Below, piece by piece: positions 10,995 through 22,059 of a stretch of DNA of 64,000 bases. This DNA comes from Microcebus murinus (lineage: Eukaryota > Chordata > Mammalia > Primates > Cheirogaleidae), in the NCBI RefSeq assembly GCF_040939455.1, contig NC_134109.1, positions 67,744,501-67,808,500 of the forward strand, read 5' to 3'. Every line of letters begins with the position of its first letter. Position 1 is the first letter of the stretch. Below the pieces are notes generated by a model that was given only the letters and a program-made list of their open reading frames with translations, ran no database searches and was not told where the DNA came from. The translations under genes and the position numbers were made by a program.

Positions 10995-11110
10995 TGAAGA
11001 ATGATAGCAACAACAGTGATAGCTAACATATAATATGTGCTGTGTGATAGTTACTGTACTGAGGGCTTTTATGTATTTAATCATTTAATACAATTATAAG
11101 TCATGTTCTT
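10995..11110 (+). mobile_element. MIR SINE fragment
   Basis: The sequence tgctgtgtgatagttactgt followed by tatgtatttaatcatttaat matches the MIR tgtgccaggcactgt ... atctcatttaatcc region. It is old and partial. Confidence 0.65.
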
Positions 11111-11159
11111 TTGCTATGATATGAGACTGACACTTCACCTCTGTGTCTACCTCCACAAA

Positions 11160-11585
11160 ACCCACAAACCCAATCTAATCTTAAAGAAAAAAATCAAATA
11201 AATCCCAACTGAGGGACATCTAAAAAAATACCTGACCAGAACTCCTCAAATTGTCAATGTCATCAAAGACAAGGATAGTCTGAGAAAGTGTCACAGCCAA
11301 GAGAGCCCAATGAGACATGATGACTAAATGTCATGTGATATCCCAGATGGGATCCTGGAACAGAAAGAAAAAGTTAGGTAAAAACTAAGAAAACCTGAAT
11401 AAAGTATGGACTTTAGTTAAATAAAAGTGGATCGATATTGATTCATTAATTGGGACTAATGTACCATTCAGTAAGATGCTAATAATAGGGGAAACTGAAA
11501 GTAGGATATATTCAAACTCTTTGTACTATGTCTGCAATTTTCCTATAAATTTAAATCTATTATAAAATATAAAGTTTACTTAAAA
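11160..11585 (+). mobile_element. L1M-type LINE-1 3' end
   Basis: Matches the old L1M 3' UTR order: an acctgaccagaactcctcaa block, gtcaatgtcatcaaagacaa, then the agatgggatcctggaacaga block and the tgctaataataggggaaact block. It has no coding portion. Confidence 0.72.
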
Positions 11586-12839
11586 TTTTTATTTAAATGA
11601 GTCAATAAACTATTTCTGAAAAACAAATTAAAACTACATATATCTACAGCCAGACTTGATGGTAAGCCAGTAGTGATTATCTGATTATATTATGTAGGCT
11701 AATTATAGTTATATTTCAACAGAACTAGACAGCATTTAAAGCAAGACAGAAGGTTATATATAACAAACAAAGCAAAGCACAAGAATGTGCCCAAGATTAT
11801 AAAAGCTTCCATGCTGCATCTGCCTAGCATCTTCTAAATGTCAAATTTCATAGTGAATGCTTTCAAAATGGAAACCACTGCTTCACTGTTCCTGAGAGAT
11901 ACAAATACTAACCTTAGAAGGCAACAAATATAAGCTATGCAGGGCTAATAGGACACAAACTAAGAATAAAATGTTACCTTCTCTTTTAAAATATTTTTCT
12001 GCACATAGTGTCTGAAAATTCTTTCTCAGAGTATAAATTATCTCACAATTACAGAGATTTAATTCCAAATTCTTCTGGCCCATGATAAATCTAAATTTCT
12101 ACTCAAATCTAAATGACCTGTAAGGCGTTTTTGCTTCCACAGCTTGGCAATGGACTTTCATGAAGACACTAATTGAGCTGAGAGAGAAAACCAGAGAAAG
12201 AAAGAAGGGGAGAGGATAGTGCTATTTATACTATAACTCAGCACTTCAGTTATATTTGGGTTAAAATGAGTCCATGAGAAATATCGAAAATCAAAATACC
12301 AATTATAATATTATTTTAGTTGAAACATATGTTCTGATTTTCAAACACTAAATTGTAAACAACTGACTTTGGAATCCAAACCTTGTGTAAAATCTTGTCT
12401 GCTGATACATATTCATACCAGGAATTTTACATGTTACCATAGTATTTGACTAATGCTGTACCTCTCCTCATCTTCACAAAAGCCCTATTAAAGTGCTGAC
12501 ACTATTTTTCCTAAGGAAAAAATTAAGGAGATAAACCAAATTCTGGTTGCAGAGTTTTTCCATAATATTTATCCAGGGAAGAGCTACTTCCCAACCAAAA
12601 AGGCAACTGCAGAAATGAATATGTACATATGTACCTTGACCTATTATGCAATCCTTAGAATGAATGGTTATAGAAAAATATGTAATGTCAGGAGGGAAAT
12701 TTTATGATATGCTGTGGGGTCAACTGACTGTTCTCAGATCATTCTCCATCATTCTCTGCTCTATTCCATCTCACAGGGAACTATACTTCCTTGCCTGTGG
12801 CATCCAGTAATTTTAAACGATGATAGGCACCAGCAGAAA
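11586..12839. other. No gene recognised; weak MIR at 12435-12560
   Basis: A diverged MIR-like series (cctctcctcatcttcacaaa, an agccctattaaagtgctgac block, then aaattaaggagataaacc) sits at 12435-12560. The remainder is AT-rich and unassigned. Confidence 0.4.
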
Positions 12840-12868
12840 TATTCTCAACATCTCTAATCATCAGGGAA

Positions 12869-13330
12869 ATGCAAATCAAAACCACAATGAGGTACCACTT
12901 ATCTCCAGTGAGAATGGCTTTTATCAAAAAGTCTCAAAACAAGAAATGTTTTCATGGATGTGGCGAGATAAGAACATTCATATACTGCTGGTGGGACTGC
13001 AAACTATTACAATGTCTATGGAAAATAATATGGAGAAACCTCAAAGAGCTAAAAGTAGAACTACCATTTGATCCAGCAATCCCATTACTGGGCATCTACC
13101 CAAAAGAACAAAAGACATTCTATAAAAAAAAGACACCTGTACTCAAATGTTTATAGCAGCACAATTCACAATTGCAAAGATGTGGGAACAACCGAAGTGC
13201 CCATCAATATATGAGTGGATTAATAAAATGTGATATATGTATACCATGGAGTTCTACTCAGCCACAAAAAACGATGGTAAACTATTGTATTATCCTGGAT
13301 AGAGCTAGATCCCATTCTTCTAAGTGAATT
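12869..13330 (+). pseudogene. L1 ORF2 C-terminal remnant, frameshifted
   Basis: Frame one (12869-13156) reads the ORF2 zinc-knuckle region and [13 protein letters not shown]. The histidine of CX3CX7HX4C is replaced by tyrosine. The coding frame is lost at the A-run 13124-13131, which has eight A where the copy at 3369 has six. Downstream ORF2 sequence continues in another frame. This is a dead fragment. Confidence 0.9.
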
Positions 13331-13339
13331 ATCATAGGA

Positions 13340-13582
13340 ATGGAAAAACATGCATCACATCTACTCACCATCAAATTGGTAATAACTGATCAACACTTAT
13401 GTGCACATATGGAAAGTAACATTTATAGGGTGTCAGGCACCTGTGGGAGGGTGGAGGAAGGGATAAGTAAATTCACACCTAACAGATGCAGTGTGTGCTG
13501 TCTGGGGGACAGGCACACTTGTAGCTCTGACTTGGGCAATGCAAAGGCAATTTATATAACCAAAGCATTTGTACCCCCGTAA
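13340..13582 (+). other. 80-codon open frame crossing L1 ORF2 end into 3' UTR
   Basis: Starting at the ATG inside the gaatggaaaaaca motif of the ORF2 end, a frame offset from ORF2 stays open for 80 codons through the 3' UTR. It stops just past the VPP near the tacccccgtaat terminus. The copy at 63140-63557 keeps the same frame open for 82 codons; the young copy at 3369 closes it after about 18. Coding use is unproven. Confidence 0.4.
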
Positions 13583-13639
13583 TACTTTGAAATTAAAAAA
13601 AGAAAAAGAAAACAGAGCACAGTTATAGGCTCAGTTGTT

Positions 13640-14090
13640 ACTGCACTCAGATCACCTGGGATCCCTTTTTCATGGTTTTTGTGTGTACTCCATTCACTTT
13701 TGTGTAATATCATTTCAAGGGAATGCCTGCAGTTATTTTCCAGACACCTGTTTTCAGGTACGGGAACCCACTTTGTCTAGCATAGAGCTGGAGATGCATG
13801 GGAATTTCCGTCTGGGGTGGGTGCAGTCCATCTTCATCAATGACTGGGGGTGAGTGGGAGTGAGAAAATGCACCCCCTTTGCAAGGTGGAGAATTGAGTC
13901 AGAGTTTACACTCCAATTGTTCCCTGCAGGACAGCTACAGTCACCCTCTGAAAAGCCTAGCTTTTGCCGCCCTCTGACCCAGCCTCCTGCAGTCCCCTAT
14001 GAGCGTCCCCCAGAAGCACTTCTGTAATCATTTCTTGCACACAAATCCTTGCCCCAAGAAAACGCAATCTAAAGTAGTAGAATACAGGGA
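13640..14090 (+). mobile_element. Possible ERVL-type LTR
   Basis: The segment ctgtaatcatttcttgcaca followed by caaatccttgccccaag looks like the polyadenylation-region end of ERVL-class LTRs (aataaattacttgcacacaaatcc in family terms). It is preceded by a C-rich block with ctcctgcagtcccc. Only this end is recognisable; boundaries are approximate. Confidence 0.42.
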
Positions 14091-14947
14091 GGCACCAGGG
14101 TATTTCTTTCCTGTGCCATCTCCTCCGTGGCTCCAACTCCTTTCAGGTACCCCCACTGGGTTGTTCAATGCAAGCACACGCAAGTTTTTTGTGGTAAGGT
14201 TAGGACATTATTCGGAAGAGTGGGACTGTGAGATTTGGGATAGGGACATTCAGGTATCTCAGCTAAAAATGAAAAATCTTGAACTACCAAAACCTCTTTC
14301 ATTTCTACTGTCATTTTAGACCAAAAGAGGGGACAGGAATTCAGTAATGGGCTTGCACCCATGTTATTCCCTCATCTTATCAGGTAGCCTGAGACACACC
14401 TGGAGATGCTTTACAGAAGATTCGCCAGAGTTGGTGGGCTATTCTCCAAGATGCAGCATGTTTTGAACCAGAGAAAAATATATGGTGGTATTTATTCCAT
14501 TGCTATTAAACATACACCTGAAATGAACAGATGGAAATAAAAGTAGTCCTTTTCACTATTACACATAACACTCCACCATTGCAACCTTGCAACCTTGGGT
14601 CCAGATGGTTTATAGATCTTCCTTCCCAAGGTAGAAAGGTTTCCACTAAGAGGCACACAAATTTCTCATTAAATTATAAACTGGAATGGTCATCTTAAAA
14701 TTCAGGTCACTGAATTCAACAGGCAAAAGAGTTGTTCAACAGACAGAACACGGCACAAAACACTTACAGGCCAGGTCTGCCACAGGCGGCTGGCTCATTC
14801 ACAAGTGTTCTAGGCATGTCCAGTATATTTGTCACGTCTGCATTTGTCTACATACAACAGAAACTCAAGTACATTAGCATTAACAAATTGAGGTTATTTT
14901 TCCCATCAAAAAAGAAAACAAAAATACAGAGACAAAAAAACAAAAGG
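14091..14947. other. No gene or repeat recognised
   Basis: The plus-strand frame at 13999-14319 begins in the LTR-like segment and has no domain. An A-rich stretch lies at 14905-14945. Confidence 0.4.
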
Positions 14948-15025
14948 CCCTGATTTTAAAGGCAGGGCCACGGGCTTTGGGCATGCCATGGTGTTAACTA
15001 ACAACGAGAAGTCTAGCACTAATAT
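14948..15025 (-). mobile_element. Fragment sharing sequence with the ERV1-type LTR at 16148
   Basis: ttttaaaggcagggccacgg and the following catggtgttaactaacaa recur with few changes at about 16332-16380 in the same orientation. It could be a decayed partner LTR of the same provirus or an independent insertion. Similarity stops on both sides within about 80 bp. Confidence 0.7.
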
Positions 15026-16129
15026 AACTATACCAAGCTGCCACTAGGAACCCACAACTTTACATCTTTTCACTCTACCACCCTTAGCATATATTTTTAT
15101 CCTTTATGCTTCCAAAATGTGCTACACTTCTAGGAATGAGAATATTATATCAAGTTGGAGACAAGAAAGAAGAGAAAAAAGAAAGGGCTAACAGCATATG
15201 CAACCTCTCTCTTTTTATTCAAGGGAAAAAACAATAGCTTTCCCAGAAACCACACCCAGAGAGCCAAACCAATTGAAATAAATATCCTCATTTACTTTAA
15301 TGTTCATGAATTGAAGGAGTCGAAAATTTCAGATTTGCTACCTCATACAAATTATAACTGTAATATCCTATTTGAGTCAAAGTTTGACTTGACTCAAGAC
15401 TGGAGATAGAATAACACAGGCTGGGAGCCTTTATAACATAGAGTGGGTGCCTTTTCAACAGAGGCACTTTCTGCTTACATTAACTGTATTCATGTTTTCC
15501 TGAACTTGGAAGGTGATTCGATTGATTCTGCCTATAACTCTGGTAAGCAAGTACAAGAATCAGCAGTTCTGATCGCACAGGTAATTGAAGAGAGGCCTGT
15601 GGGGCATGCACTTGAAGGCATTGCTTACCAGGCAACTCTGCCTGGGATGGGGCAAGGGCTAAGAACATTGCTTTGCATTTGCTAATGTGTCTTTAGTTTG
15701 CTTACCCAACACATATCTTTAAAATATTTTCTACTATGTGTAAGATTGACTCTAGGTAATTGGAAAGACACCAAGATATACTAGACACAAACCCATCTTC
15801 AAAGATTTTACTACAAAGATTTTAATTTTACAAAATTAATAGAGAAACAACCAGGAATTTCCTTAGAGTTCCCCAGGCTGAGAGGGGTGTTCCCCACAGT
15901 GTGGTACCTTGAAATAATAGCACTCACTCTTCTGAACACAAATGTCAAAATCCAGAGTTCCTATCCTCGGAGGCAAACAGGAGGCGATCACAATGCAGCG
16001 GAGGCCTGGGATGGTAACAGCGGAGTTGGGAGAGTGCAAAGCTGCCCTTTGGCAAATGTGGCCAGGCAGCTGCTAAGGAAAGATTTTGGTCTCTCCCTGC
16101 TCTGTAGCCACTAAACCATGAGCAACCCC
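15026..16129. other. Unassigned; expected retroviral interior if 14948 and 16148 are paired LTRs
   Basis: No gag, pol or env similarity is recognisable on either strand. A weak old mammalian repeat (a tatgtgtaagattgactct-type block) is at 15690-15850. Open frames at 15443-15685 have no identifiable domain. Confidence 0.35.
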
Positions 16130-16147
16130 ATCCCAGATGATCCCCCA
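16130..16147 (-). other. Decayed proline-tRNA primer binding site
   Basis: Read on the minus strand this 18-mer is TGGGGGATCATCTGGGAT. It matches the gammaretroviral tRNA-Pro primer site at 15 of 18 positions, and two of the three changes are CpG-decay type. It abuts the LTR end, which is where a primer site belongs. Confidence 0.65.
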
Positions 16148-16480
16148 TAGTCGTTGTTGAAACCACAGGGTGTTTTGGCCTAGGTCCAGTTGCTCGTCAC
16201 ACAAATATCCAATTGCTGAGACAATGAGGATTGCCAAGGCAAAAAGGAATTTTTTAGTATGACAGACTTCTTGTCAGGAGAATGGGGAAGCTGCCTCAAG
16301 TCCATCTCTCTGGCTAACAGAAATCATGGGCTTTTAAAGGCAGGGCCACGGGCCTTGGACAGGTCATGGTGTAACTAACAAGGAACTACATGCACTGGGG
16401 GCAGGTTGAGGAGGGTGGTGAGTCCTGGCATCAGGAAGTCTGCCCAGGGGCCTTCAGAATCTCAGCTCCTCTGTCTTACA
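16148..16480 (-). mobile_element. ERV1 (gammaretrovirus-like) 5' LTR, decayed
   Basis: About 333 bp. On the minus strand it begins TGTAAGACAGAGGAG, contains a TATA-like cctttaaaagcc near 16330-16341, and ends with an R-U5-like segment (tttttgccttggcaatcc, then attgtctcagcaattgg and gtgtgacgagcaac). A decayed tRNA-Pro primer site follows directly. The terminal TG on the far side has decayed to TA. The organisation identifies an old class I endogenous retrovirus LTR on the minus strand; the polyadenylation signal is degraded. No coding sequence was identified. Confidence 0.68.
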
Positions 16481-18307
16481 GAAAATCCACCATTTCTGGG
16501 AAACAACTCAAAAAGTGAACTAGTCAGTTAAGGGAGAGGATTATTTAAAAAAAAACATATAGGGGTCATTGAAATTTGTTCATGGGGCTGGTTACAGGAC
16601 TGGGAATGCCTATATCTTATATGATTTAAATGTATACACTTGCCTGAGGTGTAAAACTGACATGAAGCTTTCTTTAAAAATTACATCTTAAAGGGGCAGA
16701 GGAAGAATTTATAATTCCAAGTTTTCTAAAGTGAACAGTCACAAAAAAAGGAGGTCAGAGGCTTAGAATCAGGAAGAAGCCTGTCTAAAACTTAATCAAG
16801 CTGAGGGCAATGTTAAGGATGCCTTTATCAGAGTCTAAGGTCCATTAACTATGGCATGGCTGAAAAAATAAACCAAGATCTATATAGGTCATGATTGTTT
16901 CATAAAATACAGAGTTAAACCACAATATTGAGCTAAAACATGGTTAATAAATTCTGTATCTTTTTAATATTCATATCTAGGAAGCTGAGCATTTTGAATT
17001 AAATACTTAACATTTCTTATGACAGTGGCTTTATTTTAAAATTGGAAAGCATTTCTGTTCTCAAAATTTATTAAATCAATGCATACTTGTAGCTGCATGC
17101 CGACCAGCCTGCAGTGCTGGGACTGCAGAGATGACTTCAAAACCATAATCTTGCTTCATCCCACCTATTCCTAAAGCCAAGGATGTTGCATTTGCTTGGC
17201 ATTGTCGCCAGCAGGGCTGTATCTTGCTGTCACTCATCTCTAAGAAATTAATGGCATTAATATAGCAAGTATTGCCCTCCTACCAGTGTAATCCTGAGTT
17301 ACTGTTGCCACTAATGTGAAGGTGGGAATTTGAAGATTATTTTCATAATTGCCACCTACTCTGATGGAAACATACAGTGAACTGCTTTTTTCAAGTGTCA
17401 GTGAAAATATCATCTCAAACATATCATTTGAATGATTCATAAAGCACAATGAAAGTTTGTCCTTGCTCAAAGGCAAAGAAAAAAATTTAAAGGAAAAGTT
17501 AATAAGTAGAAGCTGATTTAAAAATAGGTACTCAAACAAAATATTGGATGACAATGGGTGACGGTAAGAGACAATACCTCCTAAATAACTCAGCTTTTCC
17601 TCAAGATCGCTTGATTATTTCAGAGTACATCTGAAATTTTCCATTTATTTTCTGCTTTTCCCAACTGCATGAATGGATAGCACAGTAAGATTTAATATAG
17701 ATGCCATTTCCAAGGTATATTAATGTAAATGTCACTTGGATGAAAATCTTGTATTCCTAAGGCAAGAAAATCAACTCCCAATCTTACTGAATATTTGATC
17801 TATAATTACCTTCCAAAATTAGGTATTGGAAGGACATATTAGGTCTAATTCCACTGAAGTGTTTTTAATAGCACATTTAAATCATCCCTGATTCCTGTCA
17901 TACTTATTAACAATTTTCTCAGATAATTTTATGAATTATAATGACAATCTTCAGGGATTATTTATAAGAAATTTTTAAAACTGTGAATCAGGAAGACAAA
18001 AATATATCAAATTGCTTTTTAGAGTGATTTTCTCTCTAAGGACAAAGAATCAAAAATTTGAATTTCAGTGTTTCATGAAAAGAAAATATCTCATTAATCC
18101 AAATTATTTAGGAACTCAAAATTAAGTCCAACATATCTTCAGGTTTTTGTTTGGTTTAGTGCCATCTAAAAAGTATATGGGGCCAGTTTTCAGATAGAAG
18201 GTATGTGCTTTCTTATTTTTCTTTCAAAAAACAAAAAGCAAGAAAAAAGGAATATGAAGAAGACAAAAATGAGGTGAAAGTAAGAAAGCAGAAATGTCAG
18301 TGCGTAC
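16481..18307. other. No gene recognised; unique-looking AT-rich DNA
   Basis: No repeat family is recognisable. Part of it, about 17100-17560, looks unlike transposon debris and could be a conserved non-coding element. This is intuition from texture only. Confidence 0.35.
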
Positions 18308-18402
18308 CTACGCTGGCTTTGCAAGAGTGCTTCTGCTGAACTCTGGAGACCTTCGACTTCTGCTTTGAAGTCTGCATAAGTTTCAAGGGATAGAGGCAAA
18401 GC
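18308..18402 (-). CDS. Candidate internal coding exon, unidentified protein
   Basis: On the minus strand a pyrimidine-rich acceptor (ttacttagcacttgctctag) is followed by 95 nt ending TAG, then donor gtacgc. An alternative donor, gtaggt, lies four bases earlier. The frame starting at the first exon base has an in-frame TAG at the acceptor boundary and reads about 31 codons without a stop; residues 1-20 are ALPLSLETYADFKAEVEGLQ. Hydrophobic residues at F12, V16, L19, A23 and L26 follow a heptad pattern, suggesting coiled coil. The exon starts in phase 0 and, with the downstream donor, ends in phase 2. I cannot name the protein. Chance occurrence cannot be excluded without comparison to other genomes. 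Confidence 0.45.
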
Positions 18403-18720
18403 CTAGAGCAAGTGCTAAGTAAGGAATCTTATAAGAAATTCTTCTTGATAAAACTGAAATCCCGATGGGTTTCACCCCCAGTATAAGGATAAAAAAGAAA
18501 GAAATACCCAGGCATAAGAATACAATAGTCTCAACTTTGGCACTAAAAAATGAGGGAGGAAAAAGTTCCCCTGAGAATTTGTAGCCACAATCCAGTCCTC
18601 ATACAAGTTTGCAAGCCAAAACCATGCAATCTGTGTAATCCCTAAAACCTTAATTGAGAATTCAAAGTGATTCTGCATTGGTAGCCACCTAAGGGAATTG
18701 GCAGAAGCAAACACAAATTA
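18403..18720. other. No feature recognised; would be intron upstream of the candidate exon
   Basis: The minus-strand frame at 18472-18714 is hydrophobic and low in coding character. Nothing supportable. Confidence 0.4.
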
Positions 18721-19670
18721 TTTCTGGAGACCTCAAAAATATTCCTATACATGAAATTAAAATGAATACTAGCAAATTAAGTCAAAAATCACAAAACACC
18801 CAAAGAAACAACACTGTAGGTGAGAACAATAAAAAAATAATAAACGTTAGGCTCAGACCTGAAAAGAATTTGAGATTTTGAAATGATCAAAATGCTAATA
18901 TTCCTCATAGAATATTAAATATTATAATATGTATATAGAAATGAAAGGGGTGGTTGAAAATATGAGCAGGGAAATTATAAAGAATAGCAAAACATATATG
19001 AAAATAACTTAGTAGAATTTCTAAAAATACTAAAACTCAATAGATATCTTAAACAGCATACTAGACACAACTAGAAAGAAATAAAATTAGATAAAAGATA
19101 AATCCAAAAACTTATTCAGAACATGACATGAAAGACAAAGAAATGTACATTTTTTAAAAAAGAGATTAAGAAACTAGAGACAAGATTGAGAAGATCTAAC
19201 ATGCATCTAAGAGAAGTTCTGGAAAAATAAAATAAAATAATTGGGAGCATTTAGAATAATAATATTGAAACAGATAATGAGCAAGAATATTCTAGAATTT
19301 GTTAAAGTCTCCAAACGTCAGATCCAGGAATTTCAATAAATATCAAGCATAATAAATGAAAAAAAATGTAGCATTAGATATGGATATAATCTAGAGATAC
19401 AATTACATACATCATTCATTTGAGGAAACAAGACACCATACATCAAGTGATCTTAATCAGTCAAGGAAATAAGATAGATCATCTTGATTTTTTCACGGCA
19501 GCAATGAAAGCTACAAACACGGTATGTTCGATGTGCTAAAAAACAATACAAAAAAACTACCAATCTAGAATTTCATAACCAATGACAAACCCTTCAACAG
19601 TAAAAGTAAACCACGTACATTTTGAGACTAAAAATGGAAAGAATTTGCCGCTGCAAACCTGCATGTGGTA
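18721..19670 (+). mobile_element. Old L1/HAL1-like element, ORF1-region remnant
   Basis: A-rich sense-strand sequence with recognisable old-L1 blocks: caagaatattctagaatttg, agatccaggaatttcaataa, acggcagcaatgaaagctac and tctagaatttcataaccaat. These correspond to the ORF1-side part of L1M/HAL1 elements. Stops are frequent. The element is interrupted at 19675-20163 and resumes after it. Confidence 0.7.
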
Positions 19671-19674
19671 ATCA

Positions 19675-20163
19675 GCATTCTCCAGAGAAACAGAACCAAT
19701 AGGTTACATATAGATATGGAGAGAGAGAGAGAGAGAGATTTGTTATAGATATTGGCTCATGCAATTATGGAGGATGAAAAATCTCATGATCTGCTGTCTG
19801 TAAGCTGGAGAACCAGGAAATCCAGGGGCATAGTTCAGTCCAAGTCCAAAGGCCTGAAAACTGGGGGAGGATGCTGGTGTAAGTCCCCAACTCCTGAAGG
19901 CCTGAGAACTAGGAGCTCCAGTGTTCAAGAGCAGGAGACGGATGTCCCAGCTCATCCTGAGAGAGCTAATTCACCCTTTCTTTCTGCCTTTGTGTTCGAG
20001 CCCTTAGTAGAGCCCACCTATACTGGTGAGGGCAGATCTTTACTCAGTCTACTGATTCAAATGCTAATCTCTTCCAAGAACACCCTCAGAGACACACCCA
20101 GAAATAATTTTTACCAGCTATCTGGGCATCCTTTAGCCCAGTCAAGCTGACATATAAATTTAC
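19675..20163 (+). mobile_element. Interspersed repeat of unassigned family inserted in the old L1
   Basis: The start tctccagagaaacagaacca with a (GA)n run at 19719-19738, then tggctcatgcaattatggag, and the end ctgggcatcctttagcccag ... gctgacatataaatt are a familiar mammalian repeat. I am not sure whether it belongs to an LTR or an L1 family. It splits the L1/HAL1 sequence, which resumes at 20164. Confidence 0.6.
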
Positions 20164-21510
20164 TGTCACACTACACTAAAAGAAATTCTAAAGATGTATA
20201 CTTCAGAAAGAAGCCTTCTAGGATTGTTTTTTAGTATAGAATTTAAATATACAAAAAAATAGTATACAATTGAGAGGGGGATAAATTGAATAACAGTGTT
20301 TTATGGACCTTGTATTTTCTGAGATGGTAAAGGTTTTATTTAACAATAGGATTTTATAAGTTAGGGATTCATGTGGTAATTTGTACAGAAAATGATAAAA
20401 ATAAAGTTGTATAAATTCTAAGCTAGTGTCGAGAGAAAGTGAGTTGATAAAAGAAAAAAATCAATCCAAAAAATGGAAGAAGAGAACACACAGCCAAGGA
20501 ACTTATTTAGAGAAAAAATATACAAATGTATAAATGCATATATAATTTAAATATTCATAATACACGAAAATTTAAAAACATATATAAAAACATAGAACAA
20601 GATGAATAACAGTACAAAATAAGATGTTAGATTTAAGTCTGAAGATATTATTACATTAAATGTCAATAGATTAAATGTGGCAGTTAAAAGACAAAAATGG
20701 ATACAAAAGAAATATGTGTGTTGTGTGTATATCACACGCATATAAATATATATGTATTTATATACACCTATATAATCTAAAATGTGAGGATACAGAAAAT
20801 TTCAAAGTTAAAGGTGGCAAAAGAGAAATACTAATAAAACAGGTTGCTGGTAAGCCAATATCAAGCAAAATAAACAGAGAAAAACTTATAAGAGATAAAG
20901 ATAGTGACAAAATTTTAAACTACCAGTATTTACAACAATCTTATATGTGTCTAATAAAATGATCAAAACATATAAAGCAAAACTTGACAGAACTACAAGG
21001 AAAAATAGAAAATTCTATCACCAAAATGGTAAAAAAAAAAAAAAAAAATCACCATCTTTCTCACTGTCTGCTCCCTACAAAAAAGAAAGGTGCTCAAGCT
21101 CATTGGTGATCAAAGGAAATACAAGATAAAGTCATAGCAAGATATAATTTCATGCCCACCAGTTTGACAGAAATTAAAAGATTGAACAATAAGACATGAA
21201 GCAATAGGAACTCTCATCCACTTGCAACTGCTTAGAAAAAAGAATTTGGCATGTGCATCCCCTTTATTTAACAATTACTGTCCTGGAAATAGATCTTGGA
21301 GAAACTTCTTGTACATGTGCATTGGAAGAAATACCTATTCATGAATGTGTTTTTCAGCATTTTTCAAAACCCCAAAGTAGCAATAATAGAAAGCATAAAT
21401 TGTGGTATATTCCTACAAAGGAAAATTATAAAGCAATAAACACAAATGAAACAGTGAAAACAAACACAGCAACAATCAGACAATAAGGGAATCTCAAAAA
21501 TATAATGTTG
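20164..21510 (+). mobile_element. Old L1/HAL1-like element, continuation
   Basis: It resumes with ctaaaagaaattctaaagat, the block that follows the ORF1 region in old L1s. Then come gtcaatagattaaatgtggc, ggatacagaaaatttcaaag and aacttgacagaactacaagg. A TG/TA-rich tract lies at 20700-20790 and an A-run at 21030-21048. The 3' portion resembles an L1M end with ggtatattcctacaaaggaa. It is heavily mutated. Confidence 0.65.
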
Positions 21511-21850
21511 GCCGGGCGCGGTGGCTCACGCCTGTAATCCTAGCTCTCTGGGAGGCCGAGGCGGGCGGATTGCTCAAGGTCAGGAGTTCAAAACCAGCCT
21601 GAGCAAGAGCGAGACCCCGTCTCTACTATAAATAGAAAGAAATTAATTGGCCAACTGATATGTATATAAAAAAATTAGCCGGGCATGGTGGCGCATGCCT
21701 GTAGTCCCAGCTACTCGGGAGGCCGAGGCAGTAGGATCGCTCGAGCCCAGGAGTTTGAGGTTGCTGTGAGCTAGGCTGACGCCACGGCACTCACTCTAGC
21801 CTGGACAACAAAGTGAGACTCTGTCTCAAAAAAAAAAAAAAAAAAAAAAA
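21511..21850 (+). mobile_element. Young lemur-type Alu SINE
   Basis: Full-length Alu starting gccgggcgcggtggctcacg with most CpGs intact. It has the lemur aattggccaact insert at about 21644-21655 and the gctgacgccacggcactc block near 21775-21792. A Pol III B-box-like gttcaaaac is at 21586-21594. The poly(A) tail starts at about 21828. It is flanked by a 15-bp duplication, aaaaatataatgttg (21496-21510 and 21847-21861), with no mismatch. This is the youngest-looking insertion in the window. Confidence 0.97.
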
Positions 21851-21861
21851 ATATAATGTTG

Positions 21862-21960
21862 AGTAAAAGATTCAAATCACAGAAGAGTACAAGAACTATG
21901 ATTCCATTTAAATAAAGCTTAAAACAGACAAAATTTTTCACTCCTCCACAATTGCTCAAA
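21862..21960 (+). mobile_element. Old L1 3' tail resuming after the Alu
   Basis: gagtaaaagattcaaatcac followed by gaactatgattccatttaaa continues the L1M-type 3' end interrupted by the Alu. Confidence 0.55.
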
Positions 21961-22059
21961 ACAATATAGGCTGTTAGGAATCAGAAAGGACCTTGAAGTT
22001 TAAAAAGAAATCAAAGCTCTAAAAGAGAAATAGTGAGAAGGTTATGGCCTGAGAGACAA

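Larger units (their letters stand above)
12840..13610 (+). mobile_element. Lemur-type L1 3' end, older copy
   Basis: Same L1 lineage as 3369-4549: the ORF2 C-terminal region, a 3' UTR ending gtacccccgtaatactttga, and an A-rich tail. It is 5'-truncated within ORF2. Compared with the young copy it carries substitutions and an expanded A-run that breaks the frame. I could not find a convincing target-site duplication. Confidence 0.92.

Noticed and set aside
19675..20163. Placing the inserted repeat in a named L1 or LTR family
   Set aside because: Its wording is familiar but I cannot settle the family without a search.
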